Origin: Aliarcobacter vitoriensis
GTDB taxonomy: Bacteria > Campylobacterota > Campylobacteria > Campylobacterales > Arcobacteraceae
Direction: 5' to 3'
Length of the DNA stretch: 64,000 bases
Assembly (NCBI RefSeq): GCF_003316695.1
Contig: NZ_PDKB01000004.1
Span: 1 to 64,000 of the forward strand
Below, in pieces: positions 10,092 through 20,758 of this stretch. Positions within the stretch are counted from its first letter, which is position 1, and every line of letters starts with the position of its first letter. Made by a program: the position numbers and the translations under genes. The notes beneath the pieces are model-generated. The model saw only the letters and a program-made list of their open reading frames with translations. It was not told the DNA's origin and did not search any database.

Positions 10092-12222
10092 AAAAATAAT
10101 TGAAAATGAGTTGATTCACTCTTTCTTACTTCTGACAAGAATGTTAAATTGTGAAATAAATTATGATGATTTGATATTTAAAATTGGTTCATCAAATGAC
10201 ATAATAGAAGAAGATTTATTATATGTTGCAACAGAATATTATGATTTAAAAATAAAAAAGGTAAGTGTAAAACTTGAAAAACTCAAAAACAATCCACTCC
10301 CTGCAATAGTAAAGTTAAAAGATGATAAATATAGTTTGCTTTTTTCAATAGAGGATAATAAATATAATATATATGATTTTAATACCTCTCAACAGTTATC
10401 GTTAGATGAAGAAGAATTTATAAAAATTTATGATTATGAATTAATTTTAATATCAAAGGATGATAGTAAAGATTATTCTACTATTAATAATTTTGGTTTA
10501 TCTTGGTTTATTAAATCATTTTTTAAACAAGATAGGTTAATTTATCATGTCCTTTTTGCAGCTTTTATTATTCAAATTTTTGCTTTGATAACACCTCTTT
10601 TTACAATGATAATTATAGATAAAGTTTTTAGTTCAAGTGGAAGTAGTACTTTAGAAGTTTTAGTTATTGGACTTTTTATTATAGCAATTTTTGATTTTGT
10701 TATTAGTTATTCACGAAAGCATCTTCTTAGTCATATGACAGCAATTATAGATGTTACAATGGTTTCTAAGTTTTTTAAGCATCTTACCTCTTTACCTTTA
10801 AGTTTTTTTTCTAGTAAACAATCAGGAGATGTAGTTGCTAGATTTAAGGAAGTTGAGTCTATTAGAAATTTTATTAGTTCAGGACTTTTAACTTCTTTTA
10901 TAGATTTTCCTTTTGGTATTATATTTTTGATTGTTATGTTTTTATTTTCACCAACACTTACAATAATTGTTTTAATAGCTATAGTAACTATTTTCCTATT
11001 ATATGGAGTAGCAAATCCAATATTAAAAGAGAGATTAAAGAAAAAATTACAACTTTCTACTGATTCCCAATCATATTTATTTGATTGTGTTTCTTCTATT
11101 GAAACTATAAAATCAATGTCTATTGAACCTACAATAAGAAGGGATTATGAAGAACATTTATCAAAACAAACTAAACACAATTCAAAAACAGATGATATAT
11201 CTGGAAATATTTCTCAAATAGCATCTTTTGTCAATAAAATAACAGTTGCTTTATGTCTTTGGATAGGAGCAATAGGTGTTTTAGATGGTAATATGACAGC
11301 AGGACAATTAATTGCATTTAATATGTTAATTGGACGAATTATGGCTCCTGCACAACGAATAGCACAAACTTTACAACAAATATATCAAGTAAAAATATCA
11401 ACAAAAAGAGTTCAGGAGATATTTAATACAAAGCAAGAGATTTCTATTAACTCTAAACAAACAAATTTACCAAAGATAAAAGGCGAAATTGTTTTTGATA
11501 AAGTCTCTTTTAAATATAACGAAGAATCTTCTTTAGTTTTAAATAATATAAATTTAAAGGTAAATATTGGTGATATTGTAGGAGTTGTTGGAAAATCAGG
11601 TTCAGGTAAGACTACTTTTACAAGATTATTACAAAGACTATTTCATCCAACTAATGGGAAAATAACAATAGATGGTTTTGATATTTCAACTATAGATCCC
11701 AATTGGCTTAGAAGACAAATTGGTGTTGTTATGCAAGATAATTTGTTGTTAAATAAAAGTATCAAAGATAATATAACATTATCAAATCCAAGAGCAACTA
11801 TGAAAGAAATTGAGTATGTTTGTGAACTAAGTGGAGCAAATGAATTTATTTTAAAATTACCAAAAGCTTATGATACTATTGTTGGAGAGAGAGGTAGTCT
11901 ATTATCTACAGGACAAAGACAAAGAATAGCGATTGCAAGAGCCCTGATAAATAATCCAAAAATACTAATTTTTGATGAAGCAACGAGTGCAATTGATTTT
12001 GAAAGTGAAATTATTATTCAAAGAAATTTAAAAAAGATTTGTGAAGGAAGAACTGTATTTATTGTTTCTCATAGGGTATCAGTTTTAAAAATAACAAATA
12101 AAATATTATCTTTATATGATGGGAAGATTATAGAATTAGGAACTAAAGAAGAGTTATTAAAAAATGAAAAAGGGTATTTCCATAATCTTTGTAAAGCCCA
12201 AAATATATTAAGTGAGATATAG
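10084..12222 (+). CDS. Type I secretion ABC exporter (HlyB-like)
   Basis: This is the inner-membrane ATPase/permease that drives export of the RTX protein; it has 712 residues. An N-terminal C39-peptidase-like domain (about 1-130) has no catalytic DCG-type cysteine motif at the expected place ('LLLTRMLN'). It therefore resembles the inactive docking domain of HlyB rather than a bacteriocin-processing peptidase. Transmembrane helices span about 150-430. The nucleotide-binding domain shows Walker A GKSGSGKTT (503-511), signature LSTGQ (607-611, Thr in place of the first Gly of LSGGQ), Walker B ILIFDEATSA (627-636) and the switch histidine H663. It overlaps the TolC-like gene and abuts the HlyD-like gene without a gap. 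Confidence 0.93.
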   Translation: MSKKIIENELIHSFLLLTRMLNCEINYDDLIFKIGSSNDIIEEDLLYVATEYYDLKIKKVSVKLEKLKNNPLPAIVKLKDDKYSLLFSIEDNKYNIYDFNTSQQLSLDEEEFIKIYDYELILISKDDSKDYSTINNFGLSWFIKSFFKQDRLIYHVLFAAFIIQIFALITPLFTMIIIDKVFSSSGSSTLEVLVIGLFIIAIFDFVISYSRKHLLSHMTAIIDVTMVSKFFKHLTSLPLSFFSSKQSGDVVARFKEVESIRNFISSGLLTSFIDFPFGIIFLIVMFLFSPTLTIIVLIAIVTIFLLYGVANPILKERLKKKLQLSTDSQSYLFDCVSSIETIKSMSIEPTIRRDYEEHLSKQTKHNSKTDDISGNISQIASFVNKITVALCLWIGAIGVLDGNMTAGQLIAFNMLIGRIMAPAQRIAQTLQQIYQVKISTKRVQEIFNTKQEISINSKQTNLPKIKGEIVFDKVSFKYNEESSLVLNNINLKVNIGDIVGVVGKSGSGKTTFTRLLQRLFHPTNGKITIDGFDISTIDPNWLRRQIGVVMQDNLLLNKSIKDNITLSNPRATMKEIEYVCELSGANEFILKLPKAYDTIVGERGSLLSTGQRQRIAIARALINNPKILIFDEATSAIDFESEIIIQRNLKKICEGRTVFIVSHRVSVLKITNKILSLYDGKIIELGTKEELLKNEKGYFHNLCKAQNILSEI

Positions 12223-13545
12223 ATGAAAAAAGAAAATAGTGATTTTTTAATTGGAATAGAATCTATTTTAGCTACAAGACCATCAAAATTATTGTGGTTA
12301 GTTCCTTCATTAATTGGGAGTTTAGTTTTATTTATAATTTTATGGCTTACTTTTAGTCAAATTGATGTTATTGCACCATCTTTAGGTAAAACAATACCAA
12401 GTTCAAGAATGATTTTAATTCAAGCAAAAGAAACAAGTACAATTGAAAAAATTAATGTAAAAAATGGAGAAAATGTAAAAAAAGGGACTTTATTAGTTGA
12501 GTTTAAAAATAGTTTAGAAAATTTTGATAATAATAGTATGAAGGCAAAATATGAAACACTTTTATTAAAAAAGGTTTTTTTAGATGCAATGATTAAATAT
12601 ATAGATACAAATCATAAAATAAAAGCTATAGAAAATAGTGAAATATCATCTAATTTACTAAAATTAGCAAATGACAAATTAAATAGTCACATATCTTCAT
12701 ATGATACTGAGATTAAATCTTTAAATGTAAAAATAGAAAAAGTAATTTATGAAAAAAAAATGGTGGAAACAGAAGTAAGAAAACTTTTAGAACTTTTACC
12801 ATTTACTCAATATAAATTAGAACAAATGAAAAAACTTGTAGAAAAAGGGCTTGAACCAGAAATATCTTTGAAAGATTTAGAAGAAAAATATATAGAGGAA
12901 AAAAGTAATATATCTATAAAACAAGATGAAATAAAAAAATTATCTACACAATATGAAATTTCCAAACATGAACTTATGCAGTTTAAAAATAATACAAGAA
13001 AAGAATTACTTGAAGAGTTTAATAAAACAACAGATGAGTTAAATACAACTTTGCCAGAAGTTGATAAAAGTAATTATCTTTTAGAAAGTAAATTTATCTA
13101 TGCTATAGAAGATGGATTTATATATAATTTAAATAACGGTACTAGTGGTAGAGTAGTACAATCAGGTGAAGTTATTATGGAACTTATTCCAACTTCATCT
13201 GCTTTAGAAGTTGAAGCAAAAGTATTGAATAGAGATATTGGATTTGTACATTTAGGTCAAGAGGTAAAAGTAAAAATAGATAGTTTTAAATTTACAAAAT
13301 ATGGATATATAGATGGTATCGTTACAAATATAGCAAAATCATCTATACTAGATGAAAAATTAGGAGAGATTTATCCAGTATTAATTGAACTAAAAAATGA
13401 TACTATGAAAATAGATGATAATTATATAAAACTAATGCCAGGTATGACTTGTAGTGTTGATATAAAAATAGGTAAAAGAAGACTTATTGAATATATTATT
13501 TCTCCTATGATAAGATACAAAGATGAAGCTTTAAGAGAACAATAA
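12223..13545 (+). CDS. HlyD-family periplasmic adaptor
   Basis: This membrane-fusion protein links the ABC exporter to the TolC-like channel and has 440 residues. It has a cytoplasmic N-terminus, one membrane helix (about 23-43), a lipoyl-like half ('IEKINVKNGENVKKGTLLVEF'-like region near 75-95), a long coiled-coil hairpin (about 100-280), and a beta-barrel segment. The C-terminus ends with the family hallmark 'GMTCSVDIKIGKRRLIEYI' followed by 'SPM'. The ATG follows the exporter stop directly, so the two are almost certainly translated together. Confidence 0.93.
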   Translation: MKKENSDFLIGIESILATRPSKLLWLVPSLIGSLVLFIILWLTFSQIDVIAPSLGKTIPSSRMILIQAKETSTIEKINVKNGENVKKGTLLVEFKNSLENFDNNSMKAKYETLLLKKVFLDAMIKYIDTNHKIKAIENSEISSNLLKLANDKLNSHISSYDTEIKSLNVKIEKVIYEKKMVETEVRKLLELLPFTQYKLEQMKKLVEKGLEPEISLKDLEEKYIEEKSNISIKQDEIKKLSTQYEISKHELMQFKNNTRKELLEEFNKTTDELNTTLPEVDKSNYLLESKFIYAIEDGFIYNLNNGTSGRVVQSGEVIMELIPTSSALEVEAKVLNRDIGFVHLGQEVKVKIDSFKFTKYGYIDGIVTNIAKSSILDEKLGEIYPVLIELKNDTMKIDDNYIKLMPGMTCSVDIKIGKRRLIEYIISPMIRYKDEALREQ

Positions 13546-13546
13546 A

Positions 13547-13714
13547 ATGTTTAAAATATATATAAATATATTTATACTAGTGATTTTATTTAGTGGATGT
13601 TTAAGAAATAGTGATTGTTATAGCAGTTATAATGTACATTATGTAGATTGGGGAAATGGTACTGGTATGCAACCAGTCTTTACACCAAATTATTCATCAA
13701 AACTTTGTAAATAA
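13547..13714 (+). CDS. Small lipoprotein at the end of the secretion operon
   Basis: This 55-residue ORF begins one base after the HlyD-like stop. It has a hydrophobic N-terminal helix ending in the lipobox LFSGC, with the predicted lipidated Cys at residue 18. The mature part is only about 38 residues and includes Cys24 and Cys54, so a disulfide is possible. No family was recognised. The tight spacing suggests it is the last gene of the RTX/type I operon and could be an accessory or surface-retention lipoprotein; that role is inference only. Confidence 0.6.
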   Translation: MFKIYINIFILVILFSGCLRNSDCYSSYNVHYVDWGNGTGMQPVFTPNYSSKLCK

Positions 13715-13775
13715 TAAAATACATTTAAATATCTTTTGCTAATATATGGTATTCCATAATTAAAAGGATTCGAAT

Positions 13776-14018
13776 ATGAAAAAAATAGCTATATTTTTTA
13801 TTTTAAGTTCTGTATTTGTATTTGCAAATGAACCAAAAATTGATATAAAAGTAGGTTGTGTAGAAACAAAGTTAAACGAAACAACAAGTATTATAAGTTG
13901 TCCTAGTGCTGAATACAAAGTTGTTTTTGAGTTAAGAGGTACAAAAAGAGCAGCTGATGAACCAGTTAGCATAGAAAAAATTGGTGAAGTAAAACCAATA
14001 ATAGTAAATTATAAATAG
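13776..14018 (+). CDS. Small exported protein of unknown function
   Basis: This 80-residue protein has a clear signal peptide (MKKIAIFFILSSVFVFA, cleavage near Ala17-Asn18). The mature part has two cysteines (in 'VGCVET' and 'ISCPSAEY') spaced for a disulfide. An AAAGGA ribosome site stands just before the ATG. The 60 bases between it and the lipoprotein gene include a short inverted repeat (TATGG/CCATA, about 13746-13759), so it may have its own promoter. A strong terminator follows. The family was not recognised. Confidence 0.65.
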   Translation: MKKIAIFFILSSVFVFANEPKIDIKVGCVETKLNETTSIISCPSAEYKVVFELRGTKRAADEPVSIEKIGEVKPIIVNYK

Positions 14019-14030
14019 ATAAAATTCGTA

Positions 14031-14062
14031 TTAAAAAGCTTGGAAATTTCCAAGCTTTTTAA
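14031..14062. terminator. Bidirectional terminator, perfect palindrome
   Basis: A 32-base perfect palindrome centred on AAATTT, with a GC-rich stretch (GCTTGG/CCAAGC) and A/T runs on both sides. It ends the 13776 gene and the convergent rhodanese gene, whose stop codon lies inside it. Confidence 0.85.
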
Positions 14063-14724
14063 GGTTTAATTGTTGTAAATCCTAAACTTAACCAAGATTG
14101 CATTCCACCTCTATACCATTTCATTTTCTCTTGAGGATATCCAATAGCCATTAACTCTTTCATAGCTTCAGGTGATTGTCCACACCAAGTAGCATTACAA
14201 AACATTAAAATTGTTTTTGCATTTGTAAAGTCATACTTTCCATCTTTTTGCTTAACTCCAAAAAGTTCTAAAGTTTCTTCAAATTCATCTGGATATTGAG
14301 ATTTTTTTGTATATACATAAGGTACATTTACTGCACTAGGGATTGTTTGGTAGTTGTACCAATTTTCAGTTCTTGAATCAACCAATAGCAAATTATTATC
14401 TTTTTTTGCTTTTTCAATAAACTCTAAAACTTCTAACTCTCCATATGTATCGATATTTGGTGCAGCTTTCATAGGTGTGATTTTTCCAAAATATGTAACA
14501 AAACTTCTTTTACAGTTTTCATCTATATTTTTTGAACTTTGTGTAACTTCTCCAAAAATATCTTTTGGGTCTAAAGTTATACTTTCACACTCTTTTGGTT
14601 TATTTTCTCTTTTGACTGAGATTTTTTTACCATTTTCCAATATTACTTCAACTCCAGAATTTTGTAAATCAGCACCAAATATTGCACTTGATAAAACTAT
14701 ACTTCCTAAAAATATTTTAAACAT
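14059..14724 (-). CDS. Periplasmic rhodanese-domain protein
   Basis: This 221-residue protein carries a signal peptide (about 1-18, 'SSAIFGA') and a C-terminal rhodanese-like domain (about 100-221). Landmarks are the 'VDSRTE' motif (115-120), Cys176 in 'MFCNATWCG' as the likely active-site cysteine, a second Cys181 in the loop, and the closing 'YRGGMQSW' motif. The extra cysteine makes a CxxxxC arrangement that could be redox active. Sulfur transfer or thiol handling in the periplasm is the family-based expectation; the substrate is unknown. It is convergent with the 13776 gene and divergent from valS. Confidence 0.8.
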   Translation of the reverse strand: MFKIFLGSIVLSSAIFGADLQNSGVEVILENGKKISVKRENKPKECESITLDPKDIFGEVTQSSKNIDENCKRSFVTYFGKITPMKAAPNIDTYGELEVLEFIEKAKKDNNLLLVDSRTENWYNYQTIPSAVNVPYVYTKKSQYPDEFEETLELFGVKQKDGKYDFTNAKTILMFCNATWCGQSPEAMKELMAIGYPQEKMKWYRGGMQSWLSLGFTTIKP

Positions 14725-14810
14725 AAACTCTCCTTATTTTAAAATTATATAGAGCTTGATTTTAACAAAAAGTTTTACAAAGTGCAAGTTATAAGCTACT
14801 AAGCCAAATT

Positions 14811-14820
14811 TAGATAAAAT
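14811..14820 (+). promoter_or_regulatory. Candidate -10 box for valS
   Basis: TAGATAAAAT lies 35 bases before the valS ATG in an AT-rich divergent spacer (14725-14854). It fits the -10-dominated promoters known in Campylobacterota. It was identified by eye only. Confidence 0.35.
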
Positions 14821-14854
14821 CTAGCCTATTTTAGTAACACAATTAGGATTTTTT

Positions 14855-17470
<2,616 letters not shown>

Positions 17471-17497
17471 AAGTTGTATTTTGAATGAATATCTTAG

Positions 17498-17534
17498 AAA
17501 GCCTTATCAATTTTTTGATGGGGCTTTTTTATTT
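17498..17534 (+). terminator. Rho-independent terminator after valS
   Basis: AAAGCCTTATCAA pairs with TTGATGGGGCTTT (13 pairs including two G-U) around a TTTT loop, followed by a T-rich run. Confidence 0.85.
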
Positions 17535-17545
17535 AAAGGAAAAAT

Positions 17546-17740
17546 ATGCTTGATTCTAAAAAAAGAATAAATATAAAAGCAGGTTTAAAAGTAAATATTG
17601 TACTAAAACAAGACCAAAGAACAGGTAAACTTACAAGCGGAATAGTAAAAGATATACTTACAAATTCACCAACTCATCCACATGGAATAAAAGTACGGCT
17701 TCAAGATGGGCAAGTCGGAAGAGTTCAGGAAATATTATAG
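17546..17740 (+). CDS. YwbE family protein (DUF2196)
   Basis: This 64-residue protein covers the whole YwbE family, with 'VNIVLKQDQRTGKLTSGIV', 'ILTNSPTHPHGIKVRL' and a closing 'GQVGRV' motif. It looks like a small SH3-like or KOW-like beta barrel. The biochemical role of the family is not established. AAAGGA lies just before the ATG, and the valS terminator ends 12 bases upstream. Confidence 0.85.
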   Translation: MLDSKKRINIKAGLKVNIVLKQDQRTGKLTSGIVKDILTNSPTHPHGIKVRLQDGQVGRVQEIL

Positions 17741-17776
17741 TAAATTGTTACATTTTGACTATAAATAAAACTAGAC

Positions 17777-17819
17777 TTATTTCACAAAAACTTTATATAA
17801 AAATCATAAACCAAATATT
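17777..17819. repeat. Direct repeat, left copy, flanking toxin-antitoxin pair
   Basis: These 43 bases match 18521-18563 at 36 positions by hand alignment. The right copy is the 3' end of the minus-strand gene at 18521. Read in the same frame on the minus strand, this copy gives IFGL-stop-FLYKVFVK-stop, a decayed version of that gene's C-terminus (ILGLSFLYKVLVK). Confidence 0.75.
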
Positions 17820-17914
17820 ATGTTGTTATCATTTACAATGAAAACTTTTAAAGATTTTAATACTAAATAAAAACTAGATTTAGTACAATATCTAAAATAT
17901 TTAAAGGATTTAAA

Positions 17915-18187
17915 ATGAATCTAAGCAGTGATATAAAACCAATCTCTTATCTAAAATCAAAAACAGCAGAAGTTATAAATGAAGCAAATGAAAGTAAAAG
18001 AGCAATAATCATAACTCAAAATGGTGAAGCAAAAGTCGTAATCCAAGATATAAAATCTTATGAAAATATGCAAAATTCAATCAATTTATTAAAACTAATT
18101 GTTCAAAGTGAGAATGATATAGAAAATTGTGATATTATAAATCAAGAAGATATGTTTGAAAAATTAGAAAAAAAACTTTTTGAGTAA
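17915..18187 (+). CDS. Antitoxin, Phd/YefM family
   Basis: This 90-residue protein is predicted to neutralise the ParE-like toxin encoded 2 bases downstream and to repress their shared promoter. The N-terminal half has the Phd/YefM pattern 'IKPISYLKSKTAEVINEA' followed by 'IITQNGEAKVVIQDIKSYE'; the acidic C-terminal half should bind the toxin. AAAGGA precedes the ATG. A TACAAT-like box lies about 30 bases upstream. Confidence 0.88.
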   Translation: MNLSSDIKPISYLKSKTAEVINEANESKRAIIITQNGEAKVVIQDIKSYENMQNSINLLKLIVQSENDIENCDIINQEDMFEKLEKKLFE

Positions 18188-18189
18188 AT

Positions 18190-18513
18190 ATGAAAAATTT
18201 TGAAGTTTTATGGACAAAAAATGCCAAATATGATTTGGAGTTGATTGTTGAATATATCAAATTAGATAGTTTTGCTATTGCAAAAGAGATATTTTTTGGT
18301 ATAAAAAATGAGTGTGAAAGTTTATACTATTTTCCTAAAAGAAAAAGAGTAGTTCCAGAATTGTCTCAAATAGGAATTTTAAAATATAGAGAACTTATAT
18401 ATAAAAGATGGAGAGTTATATTTAAAATAGAAAATCAAAAAGTTTATATTCTTTTAGTAGTAGATTCAAGTAGAAATTTGGAAGATATTTTGTTTCAAAG
18501 ATTAATGAAATAG
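18190..18513 (+). CDS. Toxin, RelE/ParE family
   Basis: This is a 107-residue RelE/ParE-superfamily protein with the order helix-helix-beta sheet: 'WTKNAKYDLELIVEYI', 'ECESLYYFPKRKRVVPEL' and 'YRELIYKRWRVIFKIE'. The tail 'YILLVVDSSRNLEDIL' is ParE-like, which points to gyrase poisoning, though mRNA cleavage cannot be excluded from sequence. It follows the antitoxin by 2 bases. The stop codon lies in the hairpin shared with the convergent gene. Confidence 0.87.
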   Translation: MKNFEVLWTKNAKYDLELIVEYIKLDSFAIAKEIFFGIKNECESLYYFPKRKRVVPELSQIGILKYRELIYKRWRVIFKIENQKVYILLVVDSSRNLEDILFQRLMK

Positions 18514-18528
18514 AGTAAACCTATTTCA
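18506..18528. terminator. Short bidirectional terminator-like hairpin
   Basis: TGAAATAG/CTATTTCA, an 8-bp stem with a 7-base loop. It contains the stop codons of both the toxin gene and the convergent 18521 gene. It is GC-poor, so a weak terminator at best. Confidence 0.5.
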
Positions 18529-18563
18529 CCAAAACTTTATACAAAAAACTCAAACCAAGTATT
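18521..18563. repeat. Direct repeat, right copy (3' end of the 18521 gene)
   Basis: Partner of 17777-17819. The intact gene end sits here, so the left copy is the likely remnant. Together they bracket the toxin-antitoxin pair. Confidence 0.75.
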
Positions 18564-19366
18564 CCAAAAATAGTTAAAACAATAGATAAAAGATATATTA
18601 AAAATTTCTCTTTTGTTTTTTCATAAAGTTCAAAATAGACTTTTTCTAAATTTGTATTTATATAAAATATTGCATTGTTTTGTATGCTATTGTTTATATT
18701 ATTTGATACTTCATTTATATATATTGGGATTAAATCTTTAAACCATTTTGGAGCTAATTGTCCATTCTGGTTTGAAAGATTTATGATGCTTTTATCAAAA
18801 TTTATAGTTGTACTAGAACTTATCATCTCATCAAATTGATTTGTTGCATCAAAGTTTATAAGTAAAGAAGATATATTTCTAAAGTTTTTATTTGGAATAA
18901 AAGTGTATATATCGCTACTAGGAACTAGGTTTTTATTTAACTCATTTGGAATAGAACCTTCAATAGTCAAAAGTTCTTTTTGTAAATCATCGCTTTGAGT
19001 TGTTTGTAGTATTTTTCCTAAACTTTCATCAATTTTTAGATTTGTGAGCTCCCAAATAAATTTTTTATCCAAATCATTTGATAACTCAACCAACTCATTT
19101 TCAGATATATCAAAGCTTGATTTATCTACTTGGATTGATGAAAAATTGTCATTGAAAGCAGTTTGTATTTTGTTTAAAATTTCTATATCTCTGCTTTCAA
19201 GATATTTTTTTAAATTATCTTGAATATACAAAGATGTAGTTTTTGTTTCAAGTTGATATTTTGTGAGAATTTCATCTTTTATGGTATCGAAATCATTGCT
19301 ATATTTTGATACAAATCCAGATAACAAAACTATAATAAATAAAATAAAAAATATAAACTTTTTCAA
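18521..19366 (-). CDS. Membrane-anchored protein of unknown function
   Basis: This 281-residue protein has hydrophobic helices at both ends (about 4-21 and 255-277) and a large extracytoplasmic middle, so it is probably anchored twice in the inner membrane. The middle is polar with helical stretches and no recognised domain. It lies 7 bases downstream of the MFS transporter gene on the same strand and is probably co-transcribed. Its 3' end is partially duplicated on the far side of the toxin-antitoxin pair. Confidence 0.7.
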   Translation of the reverse strand: MKKFIFFILFIIVLLSGFVSKYSNDFDTIKDEILTKYQLETKTTSLYIQDNLKKYLESRDIEILNKIQTAFNDNFSSIQVDKSSFDISENELVELSNDLDKKFIWELTNLKIDESLGKILQTTQSDDLQKELLTIEGSIPNELNKNLVPSSDIYTFIPNKNFRNISSLLINFDATNQFDEMISSSTTINFDKSIINLSNQNGQLAPKWFKDLIPIYINEVSNNINNSIQNNAIFYINTNLEKVYFELYEKTKEKFLIYLLSIVLTIFGILGLSFLYKVLVK

Positions 19367-19373
19367 AATTTTA

Positions 19374-20684
19374 TCACTTTAAAATATCTTTTATCTCTTC
19401 AGGAGTGATCTTTTCATTGTATTTTATGGCAACAATATTTTCTGTGTTGTTGATATACCACTCTTCTATATTTTTATTTTCATTTAGTTTTCCACTATTT
19501 TCAAGTTTGTATTCATCTAAACTTAAATATAAAGATTTTGTTTTTGATGGATTTGGCATAGTTAAAATCAAAACTGCCCACAAAATACAGATAATTGCAA
19601 TAATAATAGAAAATGTTGATAAATCAATATTATCAAGCATAATTCCACCTAAAAGCCCACCAACAAATGTTCCTAAATATCCAAAAGAGTTAAATACTCC
19701 TAAAACACTTCCTCTTTGATGAACTTTTGCAAATTTTGAAGTAAGTGATTGCATAATTGGTTCGTGCATATTAAACCCAATAAAGAAAATCACAACTCCA
19801 ATAGCAAAAACAAAAGCACTAGAACTAAATCCTATCACTAAATATGAGATGATGAAAAATAGTATCCCAATAGCCAAAATCTCTCTAAACTTTCCTTTTT
19901 TTTCAGCAATTATTGCAGCTGGTGCCATAGATAAAAGTCCAAAAATCATAGCTGGAACATAAACATACCAAAGTTCACTTTTTTGCCAACCATAAGTTTT
20001 TGTTAAGATGATTGGAATTACTAAAAAAGCGAATGTCATCAAAGCTTTTTGTAAAAAATTTGTGATATTCATTCGATTGATATTTGCATTTCCTAAAATA
20101 TCTACTAATCTTAATTTATCATTGTAAGTGTGAGTGATAACTGGTGGATTTGGAACTTTTTTTACTAAAATATAAATAGAAATAAGTGCTAAAAACATAG
20201 TAATATAAAATAAAACTTCAACTCCAATAAAACCACCAATAAGTGGACCAGCCAACATAGCAATTGCAAATGCAAGACCTATGAACATTCCCATCATTGC
20301 CATAGCTTTTGAACGCTGTTCCTCTTTTACTAAATCACTTATCATAGCAGTAACCACTGCTCCAATAGCTCCTGAACCTTGTAAAAGACGCCCCAACATC
20401 AAAGTGAAAATATCAGTTGCTATTGCACAGATAAATGAACCAATAGCAAAAAGTAAAAGACCAGTTATAATAGTGCCTTTCCTTCCTAATTTATCACTCA
20501 TAATCCCAAATGGAACTTGAAAAATAACTTGTGTTAAAGCATATCCTCCAACAACAATTCCTACTAAAGTAGCATTTGCACCTTCCAAAGATAGAGCATA
20601 TACAGAAATAACAGGTAAAACAATAAAAAGCCCAAAAAATCTAAGAGCAATAATAAAACTCAAAGGCATTACAGATTTAATCAT
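19374..20684 (-). CDS. MFS drug-type transporter with C-terminal YAM-like domain (YajR-like)
   Basis: This 436-residue major facilitator has about 12 membrane helices. Family motif A is seen as 'GIMSDKLGRKGT' after helix 2, and a helix-5 antiporter motif as 'AMLAGPLIGG'. A soluble tail of about 60 residues ending 'YNEKITPEEIKDILK' resembles the small ferredoxin-like YAM domain of E. coli YajR. It is probably a proton-coupled exporter; the substrate cannot be told. It is divergent from rdgB. Confidence 0.85.
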   Translation of the reverse strand: MIKSVMPLSFIIALRFFGLFIVLPVISVYALSLEGANATLVGIVVGGYALTQVIFQVPFGIMSDKLGRKGTIITGLLLFAIGSFICAIATDIFTLMLGRLLQGSGAIGAVVTAMISDLVKEEQRSKAMAMMGMFIGLAFAIAMLAGPLIGGFIGVEVLFYITMFLALISIYILVKKVPNPPVITHTYNDKLRLVDILGNANINRMNITNFLQKALMTFAFLVIPIILTKTYGWQKSELWYVYVPAMIFGLLSMAPAAIIAEKKGKFREILAIGILFFIISYLVIGFSSSAFVFAIGVVIFFIGFNMHEPIMQSLTSKFAKVHQRGSVLGVFNSFGYLGTFVGGLLGGIMLDNIDLSTFSIIIAIICILWAVLILTMPNPSKTKSLYLSLDEYKLENSGKLNENKNIEEWYINNTENIVAIKYNEKITPEEIKDILK

Positions 20685-20758
20685 TAATAATCCTAAATAT
20701 ATTATAATTTTGGTTTATTATATAAAAAATTCGATAATAAGTAGTATAAGGACAAAAT

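Noticed and set aside
11902-11916. LSTGQ in the ABC exporter as a sign of a dead ATPase
   Set aside because: Walker A, Walker B and the switch His are intact, and one substitution in the LSGGQ signature is tolerated in type I exporters.
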